A DNA stretch of 64,000 bases from Pegethrix bostrychoides GSE-TBD4-15B (GCA_019359155.1 JAHHHV010000006.1:1-64000); one strand, 5' to 3'; positions 34,421 to 43,806 are shown, numbered from the stretch's first letter. A program made the numbers and translations. The notes: generated by a model from the letters alone, not told the origin.

Positions 34421-35794
34421 CTAGGCATCGGCCACATCTGGAGCAGATCCATTGTTCCGCACCTGCCAAGCCAGATCGAGCAGGTGAACCCAGCGCTTTT
34501 GGACTTGTTTTAGCGTGCATTTGAGCAGTTTGGCAATCTCCGAATCCTCAAGCTGCTTGCCTTTTAGCTCCAGCAGCTGGCTTTCCTCAGCGCTGAGGCG
34601 AGAGATAAACAGCTGCCACTGGAGCTGCGAAAGCCCTAGATTCTGGTCAATGTCAGCGCCCAGCCACTGATGCACCAGCTGCCAACGGTGTGACTTAGCA
34701 AACTTTTCGACGTGATACTTAAACCGCTGCTGCAAATAGTCGCGCTCACGCGGAGATAGCTCCAAGATCTCGTCAATTTCGGGGGCTGAGCAGTCCTTGA
34801 GCTTGAGCACCAGATACTTGACGCAGTTCTCCTGCCCCTGCTCCTCTAGATACTCAATCAGCTCTATAATCACCCGGTCGCGGATCACTGAGTCAGTCGG
34901 GTCGATACTGTCAGAAACCATCTGTTCGCGCACCTGCTGCACCATCGGCGAGCGGCTGTGCATCTCAGCTTCTTCGCCCTTGGCCGACTCCATGGCCATG
35001 TCTAGATCGATGGCGGCTTCAGGCGGCTGACGATTGGCGTGAGTCTGGGCGCGCAAGACCACAAGCTGCTGTTTACGCGCTCCCGGCAGAGCAATGCGTC
35101 GCTTGGCATAGAGTTCGGTAAAGGCCATGTATTCGGCGAGTTCTAGGCGGGTGCGAGGCTGATAGGTTTCCGGCAGCTGGTTTTCGCGCCGAAAAGCTTT
35201 GAGCGCCTCAATGTAAAAGCCCTGAAGGAAATCTTCAATCGCCGTATAGCGCCCCGCGAAGCCGAGCTGCGCCTGCGGAGGCGCAATATGCCGATAGACC
35301 ACGGTGCTGAGATGGCTGTGCAGCTCGACTCGTCCCTGACGCGAACCCAGCCGATAGTAGTTGAGGCAGCGCTGCATCCGTAGCCCTGCTAGATATGTCT
35401 TTGTGCCCTCAATATCGCCTGAAGTTTGAATCCGGTCGCTCTTACTGCAAACCCGCTCAACTTCAACCGCAATCCGGGTCACGACTGCCTGCACCGAGGC
35501 TGACGGAGCGGGCAGTTCGGCCTGATATTCACGCAGCAGAGCTTCGACGAGCGCGGTTGGCAGGCTCTGATCTGGGTTCTGATCTGGGTTCTGATCTGGC
35601 TGAGCTAGGACAGATTCTCTAGGCTCTAGAGATCCTGAATCTGCTGCAATTTTGTCCTGAGGATGGAGATTAGAACTGTTAGAAGATACAGGGGTTGGGG
35701 ACAGGGGAACGAGGGCTGGTGACATCTCTGGGGAAGCAGCTTCTGTGCCGTCGATAGGGCTAGAGGAACTCAAATCTTCAGGTTCGACATTCAT
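34421..35794 (-). CDS. HetZ-related protein
   Basis: A 457-aa protein. The first 85 residues are low complexity with a repeated DQNPDQNPDQ element. The core matches HetZ-related cyanobacterial proteins: LNYYRLGSRQGRVELHSHLS, IAPPQAQLGFAGRYTAIEDF, YQPRTRLELAEYMAFTELYA, SPRERDYLQQRFKYHVEKFA. It ends in a sigma-4-like helix-turn-helix (LKGKQLEDSEIAKLLKCT). HetZ itself controls early heterocyst differentiation, but relatives occur in strains without heterocysts, so a general transcription-regulator role is safer. It lies upstream of, and is probably co-transcribed with, the Ser/Thr kinase gene. The true start could be downstream of the low-complexity leader. Confidence 0.78.
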   Translation of the reverse strand: MNVEPEDLSSSSPIDGTEAASPEMSPALVPLSPTPVSSNSSNLHPQDKIAADSGSLEPRESVLAQPDQNPDQNPDQSLPTALVEALLREYQAELPAPSASVQAVVTRIAVEVERVCSKSDRIQTSGDIEGTKTYLAGLRMQRCLNYYRLGSRQGRVELHSHLSTVVYRHIAPPQAQLGFAGRYTAIEDFLQGFYIEALKAFRRENQLPETYQPRTRLELAEYMAFTELYAKRRIALPGARKQQLVVLRAQTHANRQPPEAAIDLDMAMESAKGEEAEMHSRSPMVQQVREQMVSDSIDPTDSVIRDRVIIELIEYLEEQGQENCVKYLVLKLKDCSAPEIDEILELSPRERDYLQQRFKYHVEKFAKSHRWQLVHQWLGADIDQNLGLSQLQWQLFISRLSAEESQLLELKGKQLEDSEIAKLLKCTLKQVQKRWVHLLDLAWQVRNNGSAPDVADA

Positions 35795-36375
35795 GGCGGG
35801 GTCTGGTAATGCACGACAGCGGGTAGAGTGACGCAGAGTCAGGTATCTGAGCTGATATTGAGCTGGTTCTGAGCTGATACTGATACTGAATAGCTATGAC
35901 TTTGCGGACTTGCAGAAGTTCACAGCTAAAGCGCTTTAGACAGTTTCTTCTAGACAGCTTTAAATTCAAATCATTTCAAATTCAAACGGTCTCAAATGGC
36001 CAAATCCGGTTTCATTCCGCTTTTTGTCTCTACAACGCAGCTTGGTCAGACTGCGAACTTTTTAAAAAAATAGAGTCAATCTTTAAACTGACTACAAATG
36101 ACTACAAACTAACTACTGAGTCTTTTAAGTCTTTTACCTTGCCGTAGATTCGGGACTCATACCGTACTCATACTGGTCTCATACCGTCCAGTATGCTAAA
36201 AGATGTCACGTACCGGGGAACGCTTATCCGTAGTTTCACCAAATGGCCTAGAAAGATGTGGAATCTGTGAGGCTGCTGGCTGGGTTGAATCCGGAGTTCT
36301 TGGGTTTGGGTTCTTGAGTTTTACAGCTTGGCTTAAGCAGGCCAGTCTTTCAACTGGCTCCAACCCCGCAAGCTG
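35795..36375. other. Intergenic region with short repeats, no gene seen
   Basis: About 580 bases between the HetZ-related start and the YciO stop. It is AT-richer than the neighbouring genes and contains small duplications (caaattcaaa near 35960-35990; gactacaaa near 36090-36110; actcatacc/ctcatacc near 36155-36185). Frames here look like chance ORFs. The HetZ promoter should lie in the left part. Confidence 0.5.
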
Positions 36376-37026
36376 TTATCCCGAATCCATCTCAGCAAAT
36401 TCTAGATCAGCGACTGCTTCCCAGCCCAAGCCTTTTCGTACCACAACAGGCGATTCAGCCGTCAAGTCAATAATTGTGGAGACGCGATAGCCCACGGTAG
36501 ACTGATCGTCGATGATCAAATCCACAGATTTATCAAGCTGATCAAATAGCTCAACTGCTGAAAGCCTGGTGTCAGTCGCCAGAGCGCTGGGAGCCGAGGT
36601 GGAAATAATCGGGTTGCCTAGGCCGTTGAGCAAGGCCTGGGAGATCGGATGGTCGGGGACGCGGATGCCGGTTGTTTTACGCTTCGGACTCATCACCAGT
36701 CGGGGCACGAGCTTGGTGGCGGGCAGCAAAAACGTATAGGTGCCCGGAATCAGCCGCTTGATCAGGCGATAGGCGGCATCGCTCACCTGGGCATAGGCGG
36801 CAATATTGGAAAGCGAAGGGCAGAGAAAGGTGAGCGGCTTATCGTTGGAGAGCTGCTTGATCCGCCGCAGCCGCTCGATCGCGGACTTGGAGTTGAGATC
36901 GCAGCCGATCGCATAGACTGTATCGGTGGGGTAGAGGATCACAGCTCCGGCCTGAAGCGCTTTACAGATTTGGGCGACTTGATAGGTCTGCGGATTGGTG
37001 GAATGAAGTTGGTAAACTGTTGCCAT
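36376..37026 (-). CDS. yciO: YciO-type member of the Sua5/YrdC/TsaC family
   Basis: A 216-aa YrdC-fold protein. It shares the family N-terminus (ILYPTDTVYAIGCDLNSKSA, IKQLSNDKPLTFLCPSLSNI). It follows the YciO subtype in GTYTFLLPATKLVPRLVMSP, KRKTTGIRVPDHPISQALL and the STSAPSA stretch where true TsaC proteins have an S-x-N-x-S-G motif. YciO binds nucleotide and RNA; its threonylcarbamoylation activity is weak or uncertain. The frame opens at 37089, but ATG 37026 (MATVYQLHST) matches the family and leaves a 55-base divergent spacer to larC. A canonical TsaC is encoded at 43091-43717. Confidence 0.8.
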   Translation of the reverse strand: MATVYQLHSTNPQTYQVAQICKALQAGAVILYPTDTVYAIGCDLNSKSAIERLRRIKQLSNDKPLTFLCPSLSNIAAYAQVSDAAYRLIKRLIPGTYTFLLPATKLVPRLVMSPKRKTTGIRVPDHPISQALLNGLGNPIISTSAPSALATDTRLSAVELFDQLDKSVDLIIDDQSTVGYRVSTIIDLTAESPVVVRKGLGWEAVADLEFAEMDSG

Positions 37027-37081
37027 GGCCTGATTCTCTGACCCAAACGGTATAATTTTGACGCTGTAATCTGGCGCTGCA

Positions 37082-38581
37082 ATGCTCACAAAAGCTGGCT
37101 ATCTCGATTGTCCCACCGGCATCTCTGGGGATATGTGCCTGGGAGCGCTCATTCATGCAGGGCTGCCCTTGGCGCACCTAACGCAAGAGCTAGCACGGTT
37201 GGGCATTGCCGAAGAATACCATCTGCACGCCCAGCCTGTGCATCGCAACGCGCAGCAGGCCACAAAATTTGACGTTGAGCTAACTCAGTCTGCAGGCGGG
37301 TCTGCCACAGCGCACCGGCATAGTCATGCTGAACACAATCATGCTCACAATCATGCGGGACAGAGCCATGCGGGACAGAGCCACGCGCACCGTCACGACG
37401 AGAATCACGACGAGAATCACGACGAGAATTCTGCGCTCACAGCGGATTCTCTAGCATCATATCCAGCATCGCAGGCAAGCCGCAGGCTGCCCGAAATCGA
37501 GGCGCTGATTCGAGCCTCAGGACTCTCCCATCGCGTTGTCACCCAGAGCATAGCCGTATTCCAACGACTGGCCAAAGCAGAAGGCGCGGTGCATGGCATT
37601 CCACCCGAACAGGTGCATTTCCACGAGGTGGGGGCGACGGATGCCATTGTCGATATTGTTGGCACCTGTATTGGACTAGAGTATCTGGGCATTGAGCGGC
37701 TTTACTGCTCAGCTCTGCCGGTTGGCGGCGGTACAGTTTGGGCGGCACATGGTCGGTTGCCAGTGCCCGCTCCAGCCGTATTAAAACTCTGGGAGCTGGG
37801 GCAGGTTCCAATCTATAGCAACGGCATCGAGCGGGAGCTGGTCACTCCCACAGGGGCGGCGCTTGTCACCGTTCTAGCCAGTCGGTTTGGGTCACCACCG
37901 CCAATGCGCCTCCAGATGGTAGGGCTGGGTGCAGGCAGCAAAGAGCTGGCGATCCCGAATATTCTGCGGCTCTGGATTGGGGAAGCCGAGCTAGCTGGTT
38001 CAGAAGCAGCCTTCTCTTTAACCGGATCTTCAACAAACAGAATGCCCTGGCCTGAGCCGCAGAGCAGCTCCCAGATTGACTCTCAGATTACCTGTCAGAT
38101 TACCTCCCAGACTGGCACGAGCTTGCAGCAAACCGTAGCCGTTCTAGAAACGCAAATCGACGACCTCAACCCTCAAGCAGTTGGCTATGTGATGGCAGAG
38201 CTGCTGAAAGCGGGGGCGCTGGACGTGTTCACGCAGGGCATCGGCATGAAAAAATCGCGCCCCGGCATCCTGCTCAGCGTCATCTGCGAGCCAGAGCGGG
38301 TGAGTCACTGTGAGTCAATTTTGTTTCGGGAAACCACAACGCTGGGCATTCGTTGCAGTCAGCAGCAGCGCACGGCTCTGAGTCGTAATCTACAGGCAGT
38401 CAGCACAAAATATGGCAACGTGCAGGTAAAGGTTGCCGGCCAGTCGGGCGCTGTTGTGAATGTTCAACCTGAGTATGAAGACTGTGCCCAGCTAGCTCGG
38501 CAGCATCAGGTGCCTTGGCGTGAAGTGCATCGGCTGGCGCTACAGTCCTGGTACGCCCAGACTGAGTCGCCTAGCGATTAG
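37082..38581 (+). CDS. larC: Nickel-pincer cofactor biosynthesis protein LarC
   Basis: A 499-aa metallo-transferase-like protein (formerly DUF111) that inserts nickel, with CTP, into the pincer cofactor of lactate racemase-type enzymes. Motifs are GYLDCPTGISGDMCLGALI at the N-terminus, VHFHEVGATDAIVDIVGTC, GGTVWAAHGRLPVPAPAVL, and QIDDLNPQAVGYVMAELL in the C-terminal part. An insertion at about 78-118 is extremely His-rich with repeated HAGQS and HDEN units, suited to nickel storage. Here LarC1 and LarC2 lie in one uninterrupted frame, unlike lactobacilli, where a programmed frameshift joins them. larB and larE are not in the window. A second repeated linker (SQIDSQITCQITSQ) lies near 330-345. 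Confidence 0.88.
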   Translation: MLTKAGYLDCPTGISGDMCLGALIHAGLPLAHLTQELARLGIAEEYHLHAQPVHRNAQQATKFDVELTQSAGGSATAHRHSHAEHNHAHNHAGQSHAGQSHAHRHDENHDENHDENSALTADSLASYPASQASRRLPEIEALIRASGLSHRVVTQSIAVFQRLAKAEGAVHGIPPEQVHFHEVGATDAIVDIVGTCIGLEYLGIERLYCSALPVGGGTVWAAHGRLPVPAPAVLKLWELGQVPIYSNGIERELVTPTGAALVTVLASRFGSPPPMRLQMVGLGAGSKELAIPNILRLWIGEAELAGSEAAFSLTGSSTNRMPWPEPQSSSQIDSQITCQITSQTGTSLQQTVAVLETQIDDLNPQAVGYVMAELLKAGALDVFTQGIGMKKSRPGILLSVICEPERVSHCESILFRETTTLGIRCSQQQRTALSRNLQAVSTKYGNVQVKVAGQSGAVVNVQPEYEDCAQLARQHQVPWREVHRLALQSWYAQTESPSD

Positions 38582-38639
38582 TTATCAAGTCTGAGTTATA
38601 TCAAGCCTGAGTGACAAGTCAAATGGGTTGTCGAACAGC

Positions 38640-39101
38640 TTATGCAAACAAAGGCTGCCTGACTCGGCCTTTCACCTGCTTACAGAGCCTAAGTTCGGTG
38701 CCTTCCGGATTCCAATGCACATGGTCAAACACCTGGCGCAGAATAAACAATCCGCGTCCACATTCGTCAACTTCGCTGATACTACTTTTGGCATCATCTA
38801 GGCTATCACCCGAAGAGCCGCAGCAGATCGGCTCGAAGCCTTTTCCTTGATCGGAGATGACCCACCAGTGCTGATCTTCTAGAATGAAGAACTCGACTAG
38901 AACAGTCTTCCCTGGGTCAAGATTATTTCCATGCTTGGCCGCATTGACCAAAGCTTCCTGTAGACCTAGCCGCACCTCCAGCTGCCATCGCTGAGGGACA
39001 TCCGCTAGCAGCAGGTCTAGGACAGGACAAAGATAAAGCGTGGAGGCAAAACTAACCGTGCCCCATCTCCGACTGGTTGGACGAAGTGAAATTGCAATCA
39101 C
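38640..39101 (-). CDS. Anti-sigma regulatory factor-type ATPase (HATPase_c)
   Basis: A 153-aa protein of the RsbW/SpoIIAB-like GHKL kinase group. N box: LGLQEALVNAAKHGNN; G1: VISDQGKGFEP; G2: ECGRGLFILRQVFD. These bind ATP and in relatives phosphorylate an anti-sigma antagonist or sequester a sigma factor. The N-terminus (FASTLYLCPVLDLLLADVPQRW) follows a cyanobacterial subtype. No sigma factor or antagonist is adjacent, so the target is unknown. It converges with larC, 58 bases apart. Confidence 0.82.
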   Translation of the reverse strand: MIAISLRPTSRRWGTVSFASTLYLCPVLDLLLADVPQRWQLEVRLGLQEALVNAAKHGNNLDPGKTVLVEFFILEDQHWWVISDQGKGFEPICCGSSGDSLDDAKSSISEVDECGRGLFILRQVFDHVHWNPEGTELRLCKQVKGRVRQPLFA

Positions 39102-39968
39102 TCAGAGAACCTCAAAGCCTTCAAATGGATCAACAGCCGCTCAAAGAGACTCCCATCTCGCTGAACCCACTCATACATATGCCATGCCGCTGAGTCGAAA
39201 GGCTAAATGCAGGTCTACAGCCAAATGATCAGGAGCTACTGAAACCTGCTTTTACAATAACTTGACAAGAATTCCGGACTAAAAGCTGGAACAACAAATT
39301 TGATAAAACGAGTTTTAATTGACGCTCATCCCATAATTATTCATCCATATCACTTAATAGTACCACACCTCCGCATCCTACTGAAAGCCTGGTAGTCGTT
39401 CTGCTCAGCGGTAGTTCTTTTGTATTGAAGGCAACTAGTGTTGAGCAGCCGACTTGATGTTGATGCAAATAGATGCAAACCTCTGGTAAATGTTCTGGAC
39501 TCAACCTCAACCTCAACCTCAGCGAAAACTTGTGATGTTTCAGTGAACTTAGTGAATTGGAGATAGCATTTTTGCTATGAAAATGCCAACCTAGCAGGAA
39601 CAGGATGCTGCTACTGAATGTCATCTAAACTGCGAGTTTTGCATCTTGAGCTCTACCTTGAGCTGGATGCAGCGTTCTCTCTAGCACCCTTAACTGACTA
39701 GTGAACTGACTAGCGCACGTAATCGATAACCTAAATCAACGGCTTCAGCGAGCGGCTCAATCCACCATCTGATGTTTGAGCCTTCTATTCGTGAGCTTTT
39801 CGTTGGGTTTTATCAGTAATTTAGCTGACTCGTCATGTATCATTTAATATGGTTATCTTAGAGAGTTGCTCGAGAGAGTTGATCGGTTCGCAGCTTGACC
39901 TTAATGACTGGCAAAATCGGCATCTAATATACTTGGCCTTGAGGATTGATCGAGAAGGAGCATTACGA
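39102..39968. other. Long intergenic region, no gene supported
   Basis: About 870 bases. Frames on both strands are short and of unconvincing composition; one minus-strand 95-codon frame at 39337-39624 has no recognisable domain. An imperfect hexamer repeat (caacct, four units) lies near 39503-39524. The segment 39849-39968 reads in frame with the following glycosyltransferase, but the RBS indicates translation begins at 39969. Upstream regulatory sequence of that gene must lie here. Confidence 0.45.
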
Positions 39969-40826
39969 ATGGGCAGCATCAAGTTACTGAACACGGTCAT
40001 AGACAACCTGTCGATGAGCGAGCTGCTCCAGCAGTTGAAGCGCGGTGTCGTGTTCACGCCGAATGTCGATCACCTAGTCAGGCTTCAGCGCGATCGAGAG
40101 TTTTTTGAGACCTACCAAGGCGCGGACTATCGCACCTGCGACAGTAAAATTCTTTACTATGTCGCCCGCCTGCTAGGTTCTCCGGTCTGCGAGAAGATAT
40201 CTGGCTCAGATCTATTTCCTGCTTTCTACTGGCATCATCGCCAAAATGCCGATATCAAGATCTTTTTGTTGGGCGCAGCTGAAGGTGTCGCAGTCGAGGC
40301 ACAGCAGCGGATTAATAATAAGGTTGGGCGAGAGATTATAGTAGGAGCCCATTCTCCTTCCTACGGCTTTGAGAAAAGCGAGGCTGAATGCCAGAAGCTG
40401 GTGGAGCTAGTCAATCAATCGGGCGCTAACGTGCTGGCTGTCGGCGTTGGTTCACCGAAGCAGGAAAAATTTATCTATAAGTATCGGCAGCAGTTCAAGC
40501 AGATTGATATTTTTCTGGCCATTGGAGCCACAATTGATTTTGAGGCGGGCAACGTCAGCCGTGCCCCAAAGTGGGTTAGCGAACTCGGCTTAGAATGGCT
40601 CTATCGGCTGCTCTCAGAACCCAAGCGTCTCTGGAGACGCTACCTAGTTGATGGGCCTGCGTTCTTCTGGTACGTGCTGCTTCAGCTACTCCAGCGCTAC
40701 AAGAATCCGTTTACCGAAGCTGAGCTACCCCGCGAATTCAGTCAATCTGAGATGGTTAAAGCTGAGATGTCCAAAGCTGAGCAGGCTCAGGTCAAACCTG
40801 TCAACTGCGATAGTCTGCTGATTTAG
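39969..40826 (+). CDS. WecG/TagA/CpsF family glycosyltransferase
   Basis: A 285-aa glycosyltransferase (GT26) of the type that adds N-acetylmannosamine(uronate) or a related sugar to undecaprenyl-linked intermediates. Key segments are VFTPNVDHLVRLQRD, a CDSKILYYVARLLG stretch, KISGSDLFPAF, FLLGAAEGVA, VGVGSPKQEKFI and GATIDFEAGNVSRAPKW. The C-terminal LLSEPKRLWRRYLVDGPAFFWYV helix is the membrane-association region. The frame is open from 39849, but AAGGAG about 9 bases before ATG 39969 plus the family N-terminus (LLNTVIDNLSM) fix this start. A short repeated MVKAEMSKAE tail ends the protein. Confidence 0.88.
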   Translation: MGSIKLLNTVIDNLSMSELLQQLKRGVVFTPNVDHLVRLQRDREFFETYQGADYRTCDSKILYYVARLLGSPVCEKISGSDLFPAFYWHHRQNADIKIFLLGAAEGVAVEAQQRINNKVGREIIVGAHSPSYGFEKSEAECQKLVELVNQSGANVLAVGVGSPKQEKFIYKYRQQFKQIDIFLAIGATIDFEAGNVSRAPKWVSELGLEWLYRLLSEPKRLWRRYLVDGPAFFWYVLLQLLQRYKNPFTEAELPREFSQSEMVKAEMSKAEQAQVKPVNCDSLLI

Positions 40827-41108
40827 GCGTTAATTTCGGCGTTATCTGAGCGCTAAGCTGAAGGCTTCAGCCAAGATATTCTGCTTGGCCTGCTCAAGCT
40901 ACATCCCAACTTGCTTTGGCAAGGCGCTAGGTTACAAGCATCTAGTCCAAAGGTAGAAAGCTGCAACTGCGGGTACAATCTAGATCAATTAACCGTCCCT
41001 ACTATAACCGTCGCGCAACCATCACGTCTGTTGCGCCCATGGTGAACCCATGGCTGAATCCATGACAATGACTGGCTGGATTGCTAGCTTCGAGACCCCA
41101 CGCTACAC

Positions 41109-41900
41109 ATGTCAATCCAAAGATTTTCTCTAGCAGCAGTTCAGCAAATTAGGCGATACATTCAAAATGCGCTGGTGATCGATGTCGCTAAGCAGGCGCA
41201 GCCTTGGGTGGGGCTAGAAGAGGCTGATGAGGTTCCAGAACCGGTCTCCATTGATGATTTGAGCGGCATATTTGCCTTTGGCGGTCTGTCTGCTGAAGAA
41301 ATCGCGGTGCCGCAGTCGCAGTCGCGCTGGCTGCTGAGTACTGTCAACCCCGCTTCAGCTTTGCTCAAGCTGCCTGGCATTACCTTGAAGCCCGACTGGC
41401 GACTAGTGAGCTATCTCTACCAAGACCGTGATAGCAGTGCTGGGCTAGTGTTTGCCCTGCCCGAATCGCTAGCTACCACGGCTCGACTCGAACAAGCCAA
41501 AGCTGCCAGCAGCACGCTGAAGCAGCCGCCCCAACCCGAAGGCGCTCTATCTGACTTTATGGAAGCCATTGAGGGAGATCGCTCCAACGTTTCGTTCCTG
41601 GTTGCCTCATTGCTCTGCCGCGAGCTGCGGGAGTTTGGCGCTAGGGGGCACTACCAGAGCTGGACACACCATCGGCTGGTGGATGCTGTCCCGGCGCAGG
41701 TGAAATGGCAGTGGCAGGGCGACCCGCCCAAAGACCTAACCCCCAAAGTGAAGCTGATGCCAGATGGTCAGGCCATTGTCGAGTTCTTCTCCTGTCGGGT
41801 TGCGGCTGGCATTGCCATATATCGACACCTTGATCAGTACCCGGCAGCTCAATATAAGCTAAAGCGGCTCGATAAGCTGCTCGCCAAAGCCCAGCGCTAA
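41109..41900 (+). CDS. Conserved-looking cytoplasmic protein of unknown function
   Basis: A 263-aa protein with no signal peptide, membrane segment or recognised motif. The order of segments (VDAVPAQVKWQWQGDPPKDL, VEFFSCRVAAGIAIYRHLDQ, LKRLDKLLAKAQ at the end) looks like a folded alpha/beta protein, and composition is like neighbouring housekeeping genes. It precedes hppD by 115 bases on the same strand, with only a modest gap, so they might share a transcript. I do not recognise the family. Confidence 0.68.
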   Translation: MSIQRFSLAAVQQIRRYIQNALVIDVAKQAQPWVGLEEADEVPEPVSIDDLSGIFAFGGLSAEEIAVPQSQSRWLLSTVNPASALLKLPGITLKPDWRLVSYLYQDRDSSAGLVFALPESLATTARLEQAKAASSTLKQPPQPEGALSDFMEAIEGDRSNVSFLVASLLCRELREFGARGHYQSWTHHRLVDAVPAQVKWQWQGDPPKDLTPKVKLMPDGQAIVEFFSCRVAAGIAIYRHLDQYPAAQYKLKRLDKLLAKAQR

Positions 41901-42015
41901 ACTAAGCATCTGAGAAAAATAAAACTCTGTCTCAAGTCAGGTTGTCTTAGTGCAATCGATCGAATAAGCTAGGGTGCTTTGATTGAACCGCCGACGTGAA
42001 TCGAGAACGGCTCAG

Positions 42016-43101
42016 ATGCAAATTGACCATATCCACTTTTATGCTGAAGACGCTCAGCGCTGGCAAACTTGGTTTACGCAAAAGTGGGGGTTGCAGACGG
42101 TTCAGCAAGTTGACTGTCTAGCAGATTCACCGGCAGCTCCGGCCACTCCATCGGCAGTCGTTGAAGCTGGCGCAGTTCGGCTAAAATTTTCTGCGCCCAG
42201 CTCAGAGAATTGCCCGGTGTCCCGCTATCTCGATCAGCATCCGGCAGGCGTTGCGGATCTGGCCTTTTGCGTCACCAGCTTAGAGGCATTTTTGCGGCGG
42301 GCTGTCCAGCTCAAAGCCGAAATCTTGCAGCCTGTTTATTGGGGGAGGGATGCGTTTGGATCATTTAGGGCGGCCTGCATCCGAGGCTGGGGCGACCTGC
42401 GCCATACGTTGATTGAGCGCAGCCAGCCTCAGGGTATAGACCGAGCTGCCGCAACGACTGACTGGCTGGGCATCGACCATGTGGTGTTAAACGTAGAGCA
42501 GGGCAGTCTGGGGCAAGCGGTCTGCTGGTATGAGCAGCTCTTCGGCTTCCAGCGTTGTCAAAACTTTGCGATTCAGACCGCCTATTCGGCGCTTTGCAGT
42601 CAGGTGTTGCGCCATCCCGACAGCGGGTTTCAGATGCCGATTAATGAACCAGCCTCGGCTAGCTCTCAAATCCAGGAGTTTTTAGACTGGAATCGCGGCT
42701 CTGGCATTCAGCATATTGCGCTGCGGGTGAGGCAAATTTTGCCACTAATTGAGCAGATGCGTCAGAACGGCATTGCTTTTTTGACCGTGCCCAGCAGCTA
42801 CTATGAGCAGCTGGCTCAGCGACCTGGCCTTGCGCTGACCGCCAGCGAGCAGGCGGCAGTGGCTCAGCAGGAAGTGCTAGTAGACTGGCGGCTTGACGGC
42901 TCGGAGGCGCTACTGCTACAAGCCTTTACGCAGCCGATTTTTGAGCAGCCCACTTTTTTCTTTGAGCTAATTGAGCGCCGCAGATGCCCAATTAGCCAGC
43001 GGTTTGCAGAAGGCTTCGGCGAGGGTAATTTTCAGGCGCTATTTGAGGCGATCGAGCGCGAGCAAATCAAGAGAGGTGGCCTACCTGGCGCTAGAGCCTG
43101 A
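42016..43101 (+). CDS. hppD: 4-hydroxyphenylpyruvate dioxygenase
   Basis: A 361-aa non-haem iron enzyme converting 4-hydroxyphenylpyruvate to homogentisate, the head-group precursor of tocopherols in cyanobacteria. Iron ligands are visible as His155 (GIDHVVLN), His233 (GIQHIALRV) and Glu317 (FFELIERR). The sequence follows the divergent cyanobacterial type of the enzyme rather than the common bacterial or plant form. The frame is open to TTG 41983, but ATG 42016 (MQIDHIHFYAED) matches the family start. It overlaps the 3' end of the convergent tsaC by 11 bases. Confidence 0.9.
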   Translation: MQIDHIHFYAEDAQRWQTWFTQKWGLQTVQQVDCLADSPAAPATPSAVVEAGAVRLKFSAPSSENCPVSRYLDQHPAGVADLAFCVTSLEAFLRRAVQLKAEILQPVYWGRDAFGSFRAACIRGWGDLRHTLIERSQPQGIDRAAATTDWLGIDHVVLNVEQGSLGQAVCWYEQLFGFQRCQNFAIQTAYSALCSQVLRHPDSGFQMPINEPASASSQIQEFLDWNRGSGIQHIALRVRQILPLIEQMRQNGIAFLTVPSSYYEQLAQRPGLALTASEQAAVAQQEVLVDWRLDGSEALLLQAFTQPIFEQPTFFFELIERRRCPISQRFAEGFGEGNFQALFEAIEREQIKRGGLPGARA

Positions 43102-43717
43102 TCTGTCCCTGCCGCAAAATCTGCCAGCCTTGAGCAGTCCATTTCGCTACGGTTGAGGGTTGCCCCGATCCTGACGTGTAATCTGATCCCGCTACTGATC
43201 CTTCTACTGATCTCTTTAACTGGGCTAGGGCAGCGGTTGAGAGGGTCAGCACTTCGGGAAACTGCTGATTGATCTGATCGAAGTCGAGCAGAGCTGGCTG
43301 CCCTGATCGGTTGACGCTGGTTGTCGCCAAGGGCTGGCTTTGCGCTAGGATCTGCCGCGCAACTGGGTGGTTGGGCACGCGCAGTCCAACTGTTGTTGGA
43401 TCGGAAGGGTTGAGCGCACTGGGCAGGCGAGGGCTGGCTGGCAACACGAGAGTCAGCGCACCAGGCCAATATTGGGCGGCGACCTGCTGCCAGAGACTCA
43501 GCTCGGTCGCGTCACCCTGCACGTAGTCCCACAGATCGGCGGCGCTGGCACCCATCAAAATCAGCGGCTTTGACTCACTGCGCTGCTTGGCGGCATAGAT
43601 CAAGCCTGCAGCATCTGGGCGACTGGCCAAGGCGGGTACGGTGTCGGTAGGGAAGCTAATTAACGCCTGCCCAGAGCGGACGGCGGCAATCAGGTCAGGT
43701 AGAGAGGTCTGGGGCAT
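43091..43717 (-). CDS. tsaC: L-threonylcarbamoyladenylate synthase TsaC
   Basis: A 208-aa YrdC-fold enzyme that makes threonylcarbamoyl-AMP from Thr, bicarbonate and ATP for the t6A37 tRNA modification. Motifs: ALISFPTDTVPALASRP, YAAKQRSESKPLILMGAS, YWPGALTLVLPA, VGLRVPNHPVARQI and TTSVNRSGQPA, the last being the S-x-N-x-S-G signature. The frame starts at 43741 but the ATG at 43717 (MPQTSLPDLIAAV) is better supported. It lies 89 bases (66 from the longer frame) after prmC on the same strand; prmC-tsaC pairing is common in bacteria and supports the identity. Confidence 0.87.
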   Translation of the reverse strand: MPQTSLPDLIAAVRSGQALISFPTDTVPALASRPDAAGLIYAAKQRSESKPLILMGASAADLWDYVQGDATELSLWQQVAAQYWPGALTLVLPASPRLPSALNPSDPTTVGLRVPNHPVARQILAQSQPLATTSVNRSGQPALLDFDQINQQFPEVLTLSTAALAQLKRSVEGSVAGSDYTSGSGQPSTVAKWTAQGWQILRQGQIRL

Positions 43718-43806
43718 ATTGCAGGAAGCAGCTGGATACAAGAATAGATGCAGAAGACACAGAAATAGACACAGAGATAGATGCAGAGCTATAGAGGCTA
43801 CAAGGC

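Noticed and set aside
36203-36490. Plus-strand 95-codon frame overlapping the yciO end
   Set aside because: Its composition is odd, it has no domain, and it overlaps a confident gene antisense.
37366-37432. Repeats in larC considered as a CRISPR array
   Set aside because: The repeats are contiguous, in-frame and His-coding, with no unique spacers; no cas genes are present. No CRISPR array was found anywhere in the window.
39337-39624. Minus-strand 95-codon frame in the long spacer before the glycosyltransferase
   Set aside because: It includes an RLRLRLR stretch arising from a DNA repeat and has no RBS or domain.
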